Positions 21,806 to 34,232 of a stretch of DNA of 64,000 nucleotides are shown here, piece by piece. Made by a program: the position numbers and the translations under genes. Positions within the stretch are counted from its first letter, which is position 1. Each line of letters begins with the position of its first letter. Below the pieces are notes generated by a model, which saw only the letters and a list, made by a program, of their open reading frames with translations, was not told the origin of the DNA and searched no databases. Source of the stretch: Gari tellinella (Eukaryota; Mollusca; Bivalvia; Cardiida; Psammobiidae); the NCBI GenBank assembly GCA_922989275.2, contig OV277864.1, forward strand, positions 1,860,001 to 1,924,000, given 5' to 3'.

Positions 21806-22207
21806 GAATTCGGACTTATCTCCAACACTTTGTAAGCACAGGACTAGGTCTCATAGGTAAATAATGAAGGGGTTCTATGTAAAACTGAGGTTAAATAACA
21901 ATTAATGCTGTTACATAAATCTGTGTAAGTGGGTAATTAAACACAGTTAGTCTAAGGCTGGTGACAATTAAATTCTAGACGCATGTAATGCAGAAAGCTG
22001 TTAAATGGAGCTTTCTGCCAACTTATGTCCAGTATTTAGGTACCATTTAATTGTGATGTGTATGCATTATATTGGGGAAAAAAAACGAAACAGAAAATTC
22101 TAATCATCACCTGATTTCCAAAAGACCATCAAGAGCCTAGAGGTATTGTCAGTTTCCATTAGCCACTGAGCTACTGTGAATCTGTATCCCTGACAGGCCT
22201 ACATTAA

Positions 22208-22445
22208 CTCCTTCAACACTAAGTAACTCCTGTGGGTTAGTAGGTTACCTTGAGGATCTTTTTTGAGTTACCAAAGCATGAACCAGTCTACTTGTAATTC
22301 TGGGTAGTTTAATAAATACTGCTCTAAATTAGCAATCAGTGTAGACCCTGATCAGAGGGCTCCTATAGGAGCCCTCTGATCTGGGTCTACACTGTTTGCA
22401 AATCTAATGAGTATATTATAAACAAGTATGTGGTGTTGAAAGAGT
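22208..22445. mobile_element. Family D MITE, intact
   Basis: TTAA then CTCCTTCAACACTAAG; ends GTGGTGTTGAAAGAG. Core GGGCTCCTATAGGAGCCC inside CAGTGTAGACCCTGATCAGA is a near-perfect palindrome, the same core as in family C. Confidence 0.88.
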
Positions 22446-22448
22446 TAG

Positions 22449-22693
22449 CCCATTTCCCCCTTAGAAACGCCTTTACATAATTACATTCCTCATAGAAATG
22501 CTGTTTCCATACTTCTACGCTGTCCTAATACAGAGCCCTAGATACCTTTCCTGTATCCTGAAAGGTGAATGCTTGAGGCAGGCGAGATGTAAAACACATA
22601 GCTCCTACAGGAACTTTCTGCTTTACTTTCAGTATGCATTAAGCAACAAGCAGTCTAAACTACTGAACATAATCTATGGGGCTGGAAAAGGGT
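22449..22693. mobile_element. Old A-like MITE
   Basis: CCCATTTCCCCCTTAG...GGAAAAGGG before TTAA. Core CACATAGCTCCTACAGGAAC is a mix of A and B types. A relative lies at 27660-27925. Confidence 0.6.
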
Positions 22694-23170
22694 TAAGGAG
22701 TGCCCTGAGTGAAGCAGCAATGGACAAAACAATGTCGACACCCACAACACTTACAGTGTTTACACTGACCAAATGCTAACTCTATAACTCTGTAACTTGT
22801 AGTCTAAACAGTTTGCAACATACTCGAGTTCCTTTTTTCAAGTGACCTTGATATTTTAGACCTATTCCTCATCTTAAGCACTGTTTCATGCTTCTACCTT
22901 GTTCAGATAAAGAACTATTTGAAACTTTTAGGTCATCCTTACTGTTGGTGGCTTACAACTGGTTGAAAGTAAATCAGAAGCCTTGTGCTATAACTTCAGC
23001 TTGCTTAAATCATCCACCTGTCTTACTGGAAAACCATATAATAGAAGCAGTTTAATTAATTACAACAACCAAAAAAATAGACTATATGCAGCTGTTTGAA
23101 AATAATTCCTCCGCATTACATTATAAACCCTGTTTCTATAGCAACTCAAAAGGGGCATATTTTAATGTTA

Positions 23171-23375
23171 ACCCATTACCCAATAGATACACCTTTTTAT
23201 GCCTTTACTTTACTCCTCTAGTGGAGACAATAGTTTCCCTTCTATATAGTCATGAATTTGCCCCATAAGAAATATTTCCTATATCATAGCAGGTTAAAGC
23301 AGGCTGAAAGTAAAACTGTTTTACTTTCAGACTGCTTAAAACCACTTATCTTCAATACCGAAACAAGCTATGGGA
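23171..23375. mobile_element. Family A MITE, shortened
   Basis: CCCATTACCCAATAGATAC left end, then a reduced core CTGAAAGTAAAACTG/TTTTACTTTCAG and CAAGCTATGGG. Confidence 0.65.
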
Positions 23376-23693
23376 GAAAAAAAAATAATGGCAATTGGCT
23401 GCTTTGGATAAAGCAATAAGCCGCTTTAAGCTATTGTCATCCTTTAAAACCATGAATGAGGCTTTTGAGTTGAGTGTTTAAAAAACCTTGCTTTTTTTGT
23501 TCTGTATACAATCTGAATAAGGTCGAAACCGGTAGATCAAATAAATTTGTCAACTAGACTGGTGCCTGTGGTTATTTGCACCCTACCTTTCCTCTTAAAA
23601 TGTATACAATCTTGTCTGGATTTCTTGTATGTGCAATTGAAAAACATTTCACTTCACAGCCTATAGATATAGTTACAGGAATACAATAAAATC

Positions 23694-23877
23694 TCTCTAT
23701 TACGACCACTTAATTATGTAAACTATCAGGTGTTTAACACATGTGGCTGCTTGAAGCAAGGTGAATGTAAAACACAAAGCTCTTCTCTTTTATGTTCACC
23801 TTGCTTCAAGCTGTCACTGGTCTTTAATGCAGTCAATTAGCCTCTTTTCAGTGATAGTAATAGAGAGGTTTTTGCTG
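23694..23877. mobile_element. Family B MITE
   Basis: CAATAAAATCTCTCTATTAC...GAGAGGTTTTTGCTG between TA. Core shortened at the apex. Confidence 0.8.
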
Positions 23878-23881
23878 TATA

Positions 23882-24127
23882 CTGTAAAGCCGGTTTTATT
23901 CGCAAGAATATAATTTACGCGTTTATTCGCGAATGTCTCTAGTTTTGAAATTAGGTGACTTCTTAAAGCAGGTTGAAAGTAAAGCAAAATGTGCCTTAAG
24001 GCACATTCCGCTTTAATTTCAACCTGCTTTAAGCTAATACCTGCTAGAAATATTGCATGATGTCGCAAATTAATACAAAATCGCATTATGCGAAATATTC
24101 ATGACTCGAAAAATACCTGTTTTACAG
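23882..24127. mobile_element. Mariner-like MITE (CTGTAAA ends) with a family A core
   Basis: CTGTAAAGCCGGTTTTATTC at the left, ACCTGTTTTACAG at the right, TA on both sides (the left TA is shared with the neighbouring B element). The centre is the AAAGTAAAGC...GTGCCTTAAGGCAC hairpin of family A. Confidence 0.85.
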
Positions 24128-24237
24128 TACCAATTGTTTCTTTATTCTAGAACAAGCTTTTGGGCTAGTTACTGGGCAGGGATGACATACAGTCAAACTA
24201 ACCACACATGCCTGTACACAGTACACATTTTTCCACA

Positions 24238-24370
24238 GGGGTCCAAGGTTATAAAGCTGTTGAGTTGAGTCCGAGATCATTCTCAAGCATTTGATAGGTC
24301 TTAAATCTGACCAATCAAATGCTTGAGAACGATCGCAGACTCAGCACCGAAGCTTTATAACCGTAGGGCC
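24238..24370. mobile_element. Family J foldback
   Basis: GGGTCCAAGGTTATAAAGC and inverted GGCCCTACGGTTATAAAGC; inner arms CAAGCATTTGAT/ATCAAATGCTTG. A copy lies at 59580-59690. Confidence 0.75.
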
Positions 24371-24718
24371 AGAGCTCCAGATAAGTGGAAGAAAACTTAT
24401 CTACCCTAAAATATGTCTCCTTTATAACTCCATCAAAACCTCCTATGTTGTGACTCCCCAATATAACTGTCTCAAAGAAGCAATTATAAAGAGGAGTCAC
24501 AACAAATGGTTTTAATGGAGAGCAAGGCTCCAGATAAGAGTAGTACATCAAACAATTTCAATATTTTCTTTTTCATGCCAGCACTAAACCCTAGGATGTG
24601 ACTGTCCATTAGAATCGTCTCTTCCAGACCATTTTAATGAGTAGTAACACCATTACATACTGTTAAAGCAGACATGAAGATTTTATTTTTGGAAATTCTC
24701 CACTTATCTGCAGCCCTG
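24371..24718. mobile_element. Two diverged family E elements, adjacent
   Basis: Both begin near CTCCAGATAAG (24372 and 24530). The first has inner arms CCTCCTATGTTGTGACTCC and GAGTCACAACA; the second ends CTTATCTGCAGCCCTG and has TAGAATCGTCTC near the tip. Confidence 0.65.
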
Positions 24719-25124
24719 ATGGAGACATTGTTTTTTGTATTTGGTGATTCTAGTAACTGAAATACTCCCCATATCAGGAGCTATGACGGGTAGTTACTGG
24801 GCTGGGTTGCTACCGACTACAGTACACAGAGAGACCTATTCAGTCTGGGCTTTGTTTAGCAAAGCATGACCAGCTCACACAGATTCGGCTTACAACTGGG
24901 CAGAAAGCATAACATATATGTTATATTGCATCTGCAGGGGAACATAGAGAGAAGAGTCTGATTGTATCGGGGTTGAATGGACTTGTGTGTGATCTATTAC
25001 AATCAGCTCCACTTCCTTCGTTTTAAAACTAATTCACTGGTTTTAATACTTTAAATCTTTCACTGTTGCATGAAAGGATAACAAGAAGAGTTTGACTGTC
25101 AGCAATGACAACACTGGCCAAGCA
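24719..25124. other. Space downstream of the UBE2Q stop
   Basis: Presumed 3' UTR of the UBE2Q-like gene. No AATAAA is obvious on the minus strand directly here; the nearest clear hexamer (TTTATT on +) is at 24141, inside repeats. Confidence 0.35.
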
Positions 25125-25156
25125 CTATCCATCCTCCTTCGGTGGGGTAAACCAAC
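25125..25156 (-). CDS. UBE2Q2: UBE2Q-like coding exon 12 with stop
   Basis: A 32-base exon that completes [10 protein letters not shown] and stops at TAG (25127-25125). The tail is the invariant end of UBE2Q proteins. The acceptor is TTTCACAG; its pyrimidine tract directly borders a nested pair of family A MITEs that starts 22 bases away. Confidence 0.94.
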
Positions 25157-28100
25157 CTGTGAAATACACAAAAATACATTAACCCATTACTCCATAAATA
25201 CACCGTTTTACGCCTCATTATTTCTACTCTCGAGAAAGTGGACCCACCTAGGAAGTCCTGAATATACAACACAGAAGGCATTTCAAGCATCTTTCAACAT
25301 GATAGCTTTCAGCAGGTTGAAAGTAAAGTAGAATGATACTCCTTAATCCATTACCCCATAAATACACATGTTTACACCTATAATTTATTCATCCTCCAAA
25401 GAAAATAGTTCCACCTTATACATTCATGAATGTACACCATAAAAAAAAAATCCATTTTCTATCATATTGTAGCTTAAAGCTGGCTGAAAGTAAAGCAGAA
25501 TGTGCCTAAGGGCGCATTATGCTTTACTTTAACCTGCTTTAAGCGGTCACCTATCTTCAATACTAGAAATAGGCTATGGGGTAATGGGTTAAGGAGCATT
25601 CTGCTTTACTCTCAACCTGCTTCAAACAACCATCTGCCTTCAATACTGAAAACAAGCTATGGTGGGAAATGATTTAACCTTCTCGTGCGTATGGGAGAGG
25701 AGGGGGGTGAGGGTTAGAAAGAATGGGAGGGAGTTCCTTTGCCATTAATCTGCATTTGGCTACCTTCTGTATTTGGGACCAAAGATTAGCATTTCATAAG
25801 TGTTGCATAAGAGATGTATAATTGTACCATATTCATGGACATCAGTTGTGTTATTTGACTGTATTGTATTTGTTATTGCTTCCCAGAATAGTTTGTTGGA
25901 TGATTAACTATCATAAACTGTTGCTATTAATAGCTAATAAAACAATGGTATGGTATATGTAAATAGATGACTTTTAGAAACAGTTTGGATCCAAATAAGA
26001 TGCCAAGTGACCTTTCCTTTGAAATTGTGAAGAGACCATTCAAAAATATATGAAAAGATAGTTTTAACCCATTTATGCCAAGTGGATTCTTCCATGCTCA
26101 TATATTGGATAAGTCCATTTTTTATATAAGGGGTACCTCGTCCGAATTTTCATTTTCGTTTTATATTGAAATTCCTATCTGATACAGCAAACAGTGCATT
26201 ATGCGGTGTCTAATCAGAGTCTTAACTGTTTGCCTATGTCTCTTCTATGGAACGCTAGGCACAAATGTGTTAAAGACAACCTATCAGTCAAGAAACATTA
26301 CACAATCAGAATCTGTAATTTACCTACCATTTTTCTCGTGTATTTGCACCAGGGATTTGAAAGACTGCTGAGCTCGTACTAGGCTATATTGACTCTGAAA
26401 CAAGAGGGTACAAGACATGTTACATGACAGTTGATTTGATTTGTTCTCATTTTACTTAGTATTTTCTCTTTGCGTGCTGGGTAATTTTTTTTCTCTGGAA
26501 TTGTTGTCCTCTGCTACTGTTCTAAAATAAGGATTTTCAAAATTTCTTTTAAAAATAGGGTCAGAATGGCAAACAGTTTGGATCCTAATGGGATGCCGCA
26601 TTATGCGGTGTCTCATCTGGATCCAACCTGTTGCAAAGGTAATCACTGTGGCAGATACTCAGCATATTACAGGTATGAGAAGACCCCAGATGCCCATTAT
26701 ACACTGTTTCAGGCACTAACAGGCAACTAGGTTGAACCACCAAAATTTCACAAGGCAGCTGGAAGGCTTCCCCACATGAAAAATCCCAGGTGTACAGAAA
26801 GGGATTCCAGCCTTTAGTGGTGAGTAGCCAAGTGATTGTCAGTCACTGTGATTAAAACCAATAGGCCAAAGGGGGCCCCTACATAACAATACATACATTA
26901 CAAGGCTGTTTTATATACAGTCTTGTGTTATCTCTTCACCTGCTTAGTTCAATTAGACCAGAATTTGCAAGTGGTTTGAAAATGTTCTTGTATTTTAATC
27001 CCCTGAATTTCGTCAACAAGAAACAATGTCTCCAACCAATCCCTTTTATAATCTTCCCTCATAGAAACTATTTTCTGACCCTTTTCTTGCTTCTGATTTC
27101 AAAGTTATGGGAATAATTTTTCGATATGTAGCTGTAAAAGGGAGTTTTTTTTGTTTTTATTTCAAATTGCTTTAATCCGTTACTCCATAAATAAGCTTTT
27201 CTTTTCCACTGAAGAAAATTGTACACTTTATACAGCAGGCACTAATTGTAAATACTGAACTATAGCAATTCGGCAAAGGGTGAAGCCCTGCTTAACCACA
27301 GCAGAACCCAATGGGACTGTGGTGTATAGACAAACCTTTGATGCTCCAAACTGAATGCGAGCTTTGCCCTTCACCAGTGTGGCAGCTATCTGGTATATTA
27401 CAGACTCCATACTATAGGCACTGCTCCAGCCCTGAAACATACAAACCGAGAGGAAATGTCAAATAGTGCCTCTTACCTTATTCCTTATTCATCTTGTCTA
27501 GTGAGCCCTTTATAAGCCAACTCTTAGGAGTCGTGAGGTACTTTTAAATGCCATGGCCCAAAGGTGATTTAATCACTTGTGGCATTTAAAAGTACCTCTG
27601 GACTCCTAAGAGTTGCTTACAGATTTACATTGAATAAGAAGTTACAGTGGCACTAGATATGCTTAAGCCAACAAGCTTACTTTACGTCTCAATAGAAAAG
27701 CCTTTTGGCACCTTTACATATTCCACATTGAAATGCTTTTGTATGGTTCTACTTTTAATCTACTGTTCTATTCAAGAGCCATAGGAAACTCCTTCTGCAT
27801 CCTCACAGGTGCATGCTTAAAACAGGCTAAATGCAAAGCAATGGCTCCTTCAGGAGATTCTGCTTTACTTTCAGCCTGCTTTAAGCAACAATCAGTCTTT
27901 TACCCAGGAAACAAGTTATTGGGAAAGGAATACTTTTCATTACATAACATTGATTATAACATGGATTGTTTTGGTTCCCATTTATCATTGACACTTCATG
28001 AGTTTAAAGAATTCTGAGTGTGAAAATCAAATTTATGAGGTATTCAAAGTAAGCTTCTGCCTTCTGTTAGTTTAAAAGTAGGTGTTCTATTGAAATACTG

Positions 28101-31100
28101 AAGAACAAACTCCTGCTAGACATTATACCAACCTGTTTTGTAAGAAGTTCCATACATATAGCACCGCCCCCTAACACATATCCACCTTGTAAAACAGGGG
28201 TGATTACTCTAATAAATGGTGGATCAAAGGGGTAATTGTCCTGCAAAAAAGCAAACAAATTAATTTGTTTTTAATGAAAAATAAATAAAGAAATTAATAA
28301 CAATAAAACATTTTCTGAACCACAGCTACACATTTACTAGTGTTTTAGCCAGACTCTCAAAAAGGGCAGGGGGGCACCAAAAAGGGGCAGGGGGGCACCA
28401 AAAAAGGGCAGGGTGCAAACAAAGTGCGGACCCGCAACTTCGGCGAGGGGATTGTTAACATTTCTAGGTGTCTTTTCATCATATTCGAAGTCTTATAGGT
28501 CCATAAGCACTTTTAATGTATTCAGCATATAAGTCTGTAAAGATAAAGGTTATACATGTGGCAATAGAACAATGGGGAGGGTGCGGGAGGGGCGTCCCCT
28601 CCTGCGCTGCAGCGGAATTTTTTTTGACTTTAAATGATGAAATAGTGCAATTTTGCGATACAGAGATATATAATAAACATGTATGCACATGTAGTGGATT
28701 TTAGCTATACATGTACATTATACAGATGCATACAAGTATTATGGAAAATGGATGAAATCAGCCAATATTTGCAAATAGAATATTAACAGATCAAGATTTT
28801 TTTTCTTTAAATCACACATTATTGAAAAGTTACACAACTAAATTTTACTCCAGCACCTGATGATTTCCCATTACAGCTTTTGATTGAGGTTGGCATTTAA
28901 ACTAGTATTCCATTCTTTTGCAACAATTTATTTTGTAAAACAGGGGTGTAAAAGCCCAAAAACGATCATTACTAGAAAATATCAATTCTCTTACTTAATT
29001 CTTTAAAAAAAAAAAGAGCAAGAAACTAGGTTATGGGGTGTCTTTACCTTTATGCAAATAGTATAGACCCAGATCAGAGTGCCCTGGGTAAGTCCTTTGT
29101 ATAGGGTGTATTATCTGTTTGTCTGATTTAAAATTATTTTGTGATTTTTCTAATATCGCACACAGTTAAACATGCACACAAACAAATAGATCTACTATAA
29201 AGTACAATAATTATTGGCATTGGATTGTTGCTGTATCCAGGCAAGTGGGTGTCTTAAGGATTTTCCTATTAATAAAATTCAGCCTTCCCTAAGCAACCAC
29301 CTGTCATAAAACAGAATACAATTAATTAGACTGCATCACGGGAAAAATTAAACAGGATCTACTTAGATATGTGTTGTCACGCTGATGTTCTGTTTCAAAT
29401 AGATCATTCAATATGAACTTACCAAAATAAAAACAACAGCACAGAACCGATACTTTTAGAAATAGAAATATCCCATTCTTCGATTCTCGCGCGTATGTAG
29501 TATTTGATGGCAGAAACGGACGTTATCAAACCAACCAAACCTCTCTCGGTCGTAACTTATTTCCCGAAACTCCAGCGAAATATACACCTGTAAGATGTAT
29601 TTTGTTAATTTCACGTCAATCATCAAAACTGTCTTTCTAAATGGGTGTATATAACGTCTACATTCATTGGATGTTTAAAAAAAAGATGCGGGGAATTACC
29701 TTTCTTATAGCCAATAAAACGAGTAAAGACAACTTGTGTAAAAGTTCGAAGCGCGGTGCGCGTTTGAATTTTCCATTTCCGAAATTTGGAAGACTGTTCG
29801 TTTCTGGTACGTGAATATTAATAAAGATTTGTATGGAAAGTATTTCCTTCTAAGAAAATTAAATTTGGTTTTAGATCTATATTCACCTAAAATGTTCGTT
29901 CGTCGAGCATTCTTTATTGGCCCTGTATCGAGCATATTTTTCCAAGATCCGACTCGCGTTTGCGTTTTAATCTGTGATTTTTTTTCAGTCTTCATAATGG
30001 ATAATAATCATATGAATGTTTAAATTTAGGGAAAAGGGTGTCGTATATTCTGTTTTTCAACGAGGCCAACATGCGTTTCGATTTAATCCGGCTTCAGTCG
30101 TACACTCTCGCTATGCGGGGTACCACACCAGGTATACATGTGTATCGGTCGATTACACACTATAATTGTTGATTGTCTATGACACGCGCGTGTCGCATTG
30201 CACTGATTGGCAATAATGGGATTAGCGACAGTAAGTGGTATCGCTCCGGGCAGCGGGGCGGTCTATATCAAATGGATAGGGGCACAGAATAGGGGCACTA
30301 GGGCGGATCCTTACACCGGAATAAGGGCAGAAGGGCGGATCAAAAGGGCAGAAGGGCGGGCCGCCCCGCCATTCCGCATTAGCTAAAACACTACATTTAC
30401 ACACACTCTACCAATGGTTTGCCATTGGAGAATTTCCCCATGCAAACAATGTAGAACCAGACCAGAAGGATCTTGTCTGCATTTGTTGTGATTTTCCTAT
30501 ATTTTGCCAAGACTACCAAAAACAGTCATCAATGGTCAACTTAAATAGAAACTGGATATGTCCATTTAAATGCTTTAAGCTGTAGTCTGTCTTAATCCAT
30601 TACTACATAAGTATACAGTTCTGCTTTACTTTCAACCTGCCTTAAGTGGTCACCTGTCTTTAATACAAGACACAGACTATGGGGTAATGGGTTAATAGGA
30701 AATGTGACTTACTTTAAATGAACAACTCAACAATATATGGTCTCTGTTTTCCTTTTCTTTGAATGTTTGTAAATCTGTATACAACGCACTGTCAGGATCA
30801 ACTCTGGAAAAATAAAGCCACATCAAATATATAGGAGATACATGTGTACTGTTAGACTGATAAAGATATTTGCACTCACAAACCTTAACTTATATAAATG
30901 TATTTTTCGTGCTTCTTCTCTGTTCTTAAGATGATCATAGTATTTCAGATGATGGATGTTCACAGTGGGCTGAGTTATCCCATTCTCCCATAAATAAACC
31001 TTTTAACGCCTTCAATTTATTACTACATTGAAGGAAATAGGTCCTCTATTATACAGTTATGAATTTGTATCATAAGAAATATTTTCTTTATTCTTGCAGA

Positions 31101-34100
31101 TTATATCTTAAAGCAGGCTAAAAGTAAAGCAGAATGCGCCTTATGGCGCATTCTGCTATACTTTCAACCTGCTTTAAGTGGTCACCAATCTTCAAAACTA
31201 GAAACAGGATATGGGGTTATGGGTTAAGTATAAAAATATTCAGCAGGAGATGGATTAATCAAATCACACATTTGCTATTAGAAATATTTCATATGTTTTC
31301 AAAACTACCAAAGAATACATGCTTTTTGCTTTAGTATCTGATTGCTTAAAGCAAGATGAAAGTAGGGTGGAAATCCAAAAGTAGCTTTCTGATTTACTTT
31401 CAACCCGCTTTAAGCTACTTCCAGTTGAAACACCATTAATGACTTATTATAGTTAGTACAGTACTTACTTTTTTAATCTGATGTGCCACTCATATAGACT
31501 GTCATTGACTAGTTCCACACAAAATACACCTACAATGAAAGACATACAGCAACAAATAAGCAACCACATGTTTAGTAAAAATTCTGTTCAGCAGCAACAC
31601 TTAACCCATTACTCCATAGCCTAATTCTCATTTTGAAGACAGGTGTCCACTTAAAGCAGGTTGAAAGTAAAGCAGAATGTGCCTTAAGGCGCATTCTGCT
31701 TTACTTTCAGTCTGCTTTAATCTACCATCTGCTAGAATATAGAACATATTTCTTATGGTGCATATTTATCAATGTATAAAGTGAAATTATTTTCTTTAGT
31801 AAAAGAATTAACTAAAGGCATTAAAACGGGTAGTTATGGGGTATTTGATTAAATGGAGCACAAAATACTGAAATTACAGGCGACTGCTTTATGGAGTCAA
31901 AACAGTCACACTTGTGCTAAGCAGTTTTAAAGTTTAACAGGAATCATAACATACTAGTGGCTGATTTAAACAGAAATATATAAGGCAAGCAACTCCCCAG
32001 AAGAGCTTAAAACATTGATTGTACAGAAAGCTGCATCTGTGTCATGCATTATTTATCTTCTTTAACAAATTACAGTTTATTCCTCCGCTGAAGAAAATAG
32101 TTATGCAGTCACGAGTCATGGAAATGTTTTATCAGAAATATTTCCCATATCCTGCATTTGTAGTCCTCTATTAAGACCACCAAAGTATGTTAAATATTTT
32201 ATGTTTAAGGCAGCTGGCTGCTTAAAGTAAGACTGTAAGTTGAAGTTAAACAGGAGCTTTCTGTTTTATTTTCACCTTGCGTAAAGCTGCCACCTGTATT
32301 TCATACCATGCATTAACCTTCTTTTTAGTGGTCGTAATAGAAGAGTTTTACTGTACATGTATATTGATTAGGAATAATTTGATCCATCATATCAAGAGTC
32401 CTGAAATGTAATTATTTAAAGTCTTACCCTTTTTATAACTTTCTGATCTGTACACTTCCCGTAACTCTTTCATTAGTCTGTCTGTTGCCTGGACTGACCC
32501 TGTTACTGACCCCTACAAGAAAACAAGGAGTTCAGCATTAAAGTCTAATTAAAATCTGGGTTTTTTCCTGCATTTTAAGCTTTTCCTATCTTATTTTTAT
32601 ATTATCTTGACGTCAATACATCTAATTTTAGAACAAGAGGGCCATGGCCCTTAATTCGCTCACCTGAGGTCATTGTGCCTTAGCTTAATAGGCAAGACAA
32701 CATTTTAATATAGCTGTAAATGGAATTATCTTCCAGACAAAAAAAACATGACAAATTGGAATAACTTAAAAAAATATTGTTGGCAGAGTTATGGCCCTTA
32801 TCCATGACACTTCTTCTTATCAAGCTACATGTATTTCCATATGATTATTTATTGCGCACTCTGCTTTACTTTCAACCTGCTTTAAGTTATCATCTACTAA
32901 GATATAGATACTATTTCTTATATCTTACATGTTTATGACTATATAAAGTGGAATTATTTTCTTTAGAGGAGGAATAAATTAAAGGCGTAAAAAGGCATAT
33001 GTATGGGGTAATGGGTTAACATCAGTAGAACTGGAGTTATCTCAAAGACAAGAAAATATGACACTGGGAAATATCTCAAAATTGACATTGACCTTTGTAC
33101 GACATGACCCAAGTTATAAAGTTTCTAACTTTAACAAAGTTATGGCTAAGATTAAAGTTGTGGACTGACAGACAAACAAATGGACAAACAGACAAAAAAG
33201 CAGACAGACAAAAACAATATGCCCCCAACTGCAGGGCATAAATATATAGCAGACACCACCATCATGCAACCTCATCAGCTGACCAGAGTTCAGTTATGTA
33301 ACTCTGCCAGTAGGAAATTTGGCTAGGGTCTAACTCTTATTATGCTGAATTGCTGTCTGCTATACATATTTTGAATATTAAACATATGTATAAATATGGC
33401 AAAAGACATAATTACATAACTGTCAGTGGATCACTTCCAGACCCTGTTTCTCTAAGTATGAAGCAGACTGATCCATTTCTAAACTTTAGCAGACAACATG
33501 TTCAGCTAAGACCATCAGTTCAGTGGCTGAGGTCAAATACTGGGTAGTATGGTAGAATTAGCAACTGCTCTGTGGGCTTACCCTTACCAGACTGAAATGA
33601 TATCTGCTTAAAACCTACTGTATGCGAAAAATGACAAATAAAAGAATTTAGAACATGTTCAGTTGGTAAATGAGTACCAATAGTTTGGATCCAAATTAGA
33701 TGCAGCATTATGTTGCATCTGATCTGGATCCAAAATGTTTGCAAATATTGGCTATTTGCCCTTAGTATATTAAGAGTAACTCAGGTAAAATACAGTTCTG
33801 CTTTTGTTTCATCAAAAATACTGTGAAACCTGCCTAGAGCAGCACTTAAACTGTGCAGGGTGGCGTCAAGTGTGACCCTAGTAGGAATTTCATTTTAACA
33901 AACTATAGAGGGATTGACCAGGAGATTCTACTGTAAAATTATCAAAGCTTAGGGCCTAGTAGTTTTTAGCAAGAAGATTTTTTAAAGTTTTTTGCTTTTT
34001 TGCTTTTTCAAGCAGAGTTTTTGCTTTTTCTCTTTCATTTAGACAACTTCTGTAGAGAAGCATCCAAGGAACATCATGAGCAGTTTGAATCCGCCCTACA

Positions 34101-34201
34101 ATCCCCGGGTTCAGAGGAGATGTCGTTTGAAGTAAAAGTGAACGGACAGACGGACAGACGGACAGACGTACTACGGACAATGAGCGGTCACAATAGCTCA
34201 C

Positions 34202-34232
<31 letters not shown>

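Larger units (their letters stand above)
32632..34231 (+). mobile_element. Helentron-like element, copy 1
   Basis: Begins AACAAGAGGGCCATGGCCC (short hairpin) followed by GCTCACCTGAG; ends with hairpin TTGAGCCTTCGGCTCAGG and GAGCTAAAA. (GACA)n and (GGACAGAC)n tracts are inside. Interrupted by a half family A MITE (about 32852-33015). Non-coding. In UBE2Q intron 5. Confidence 0.75.
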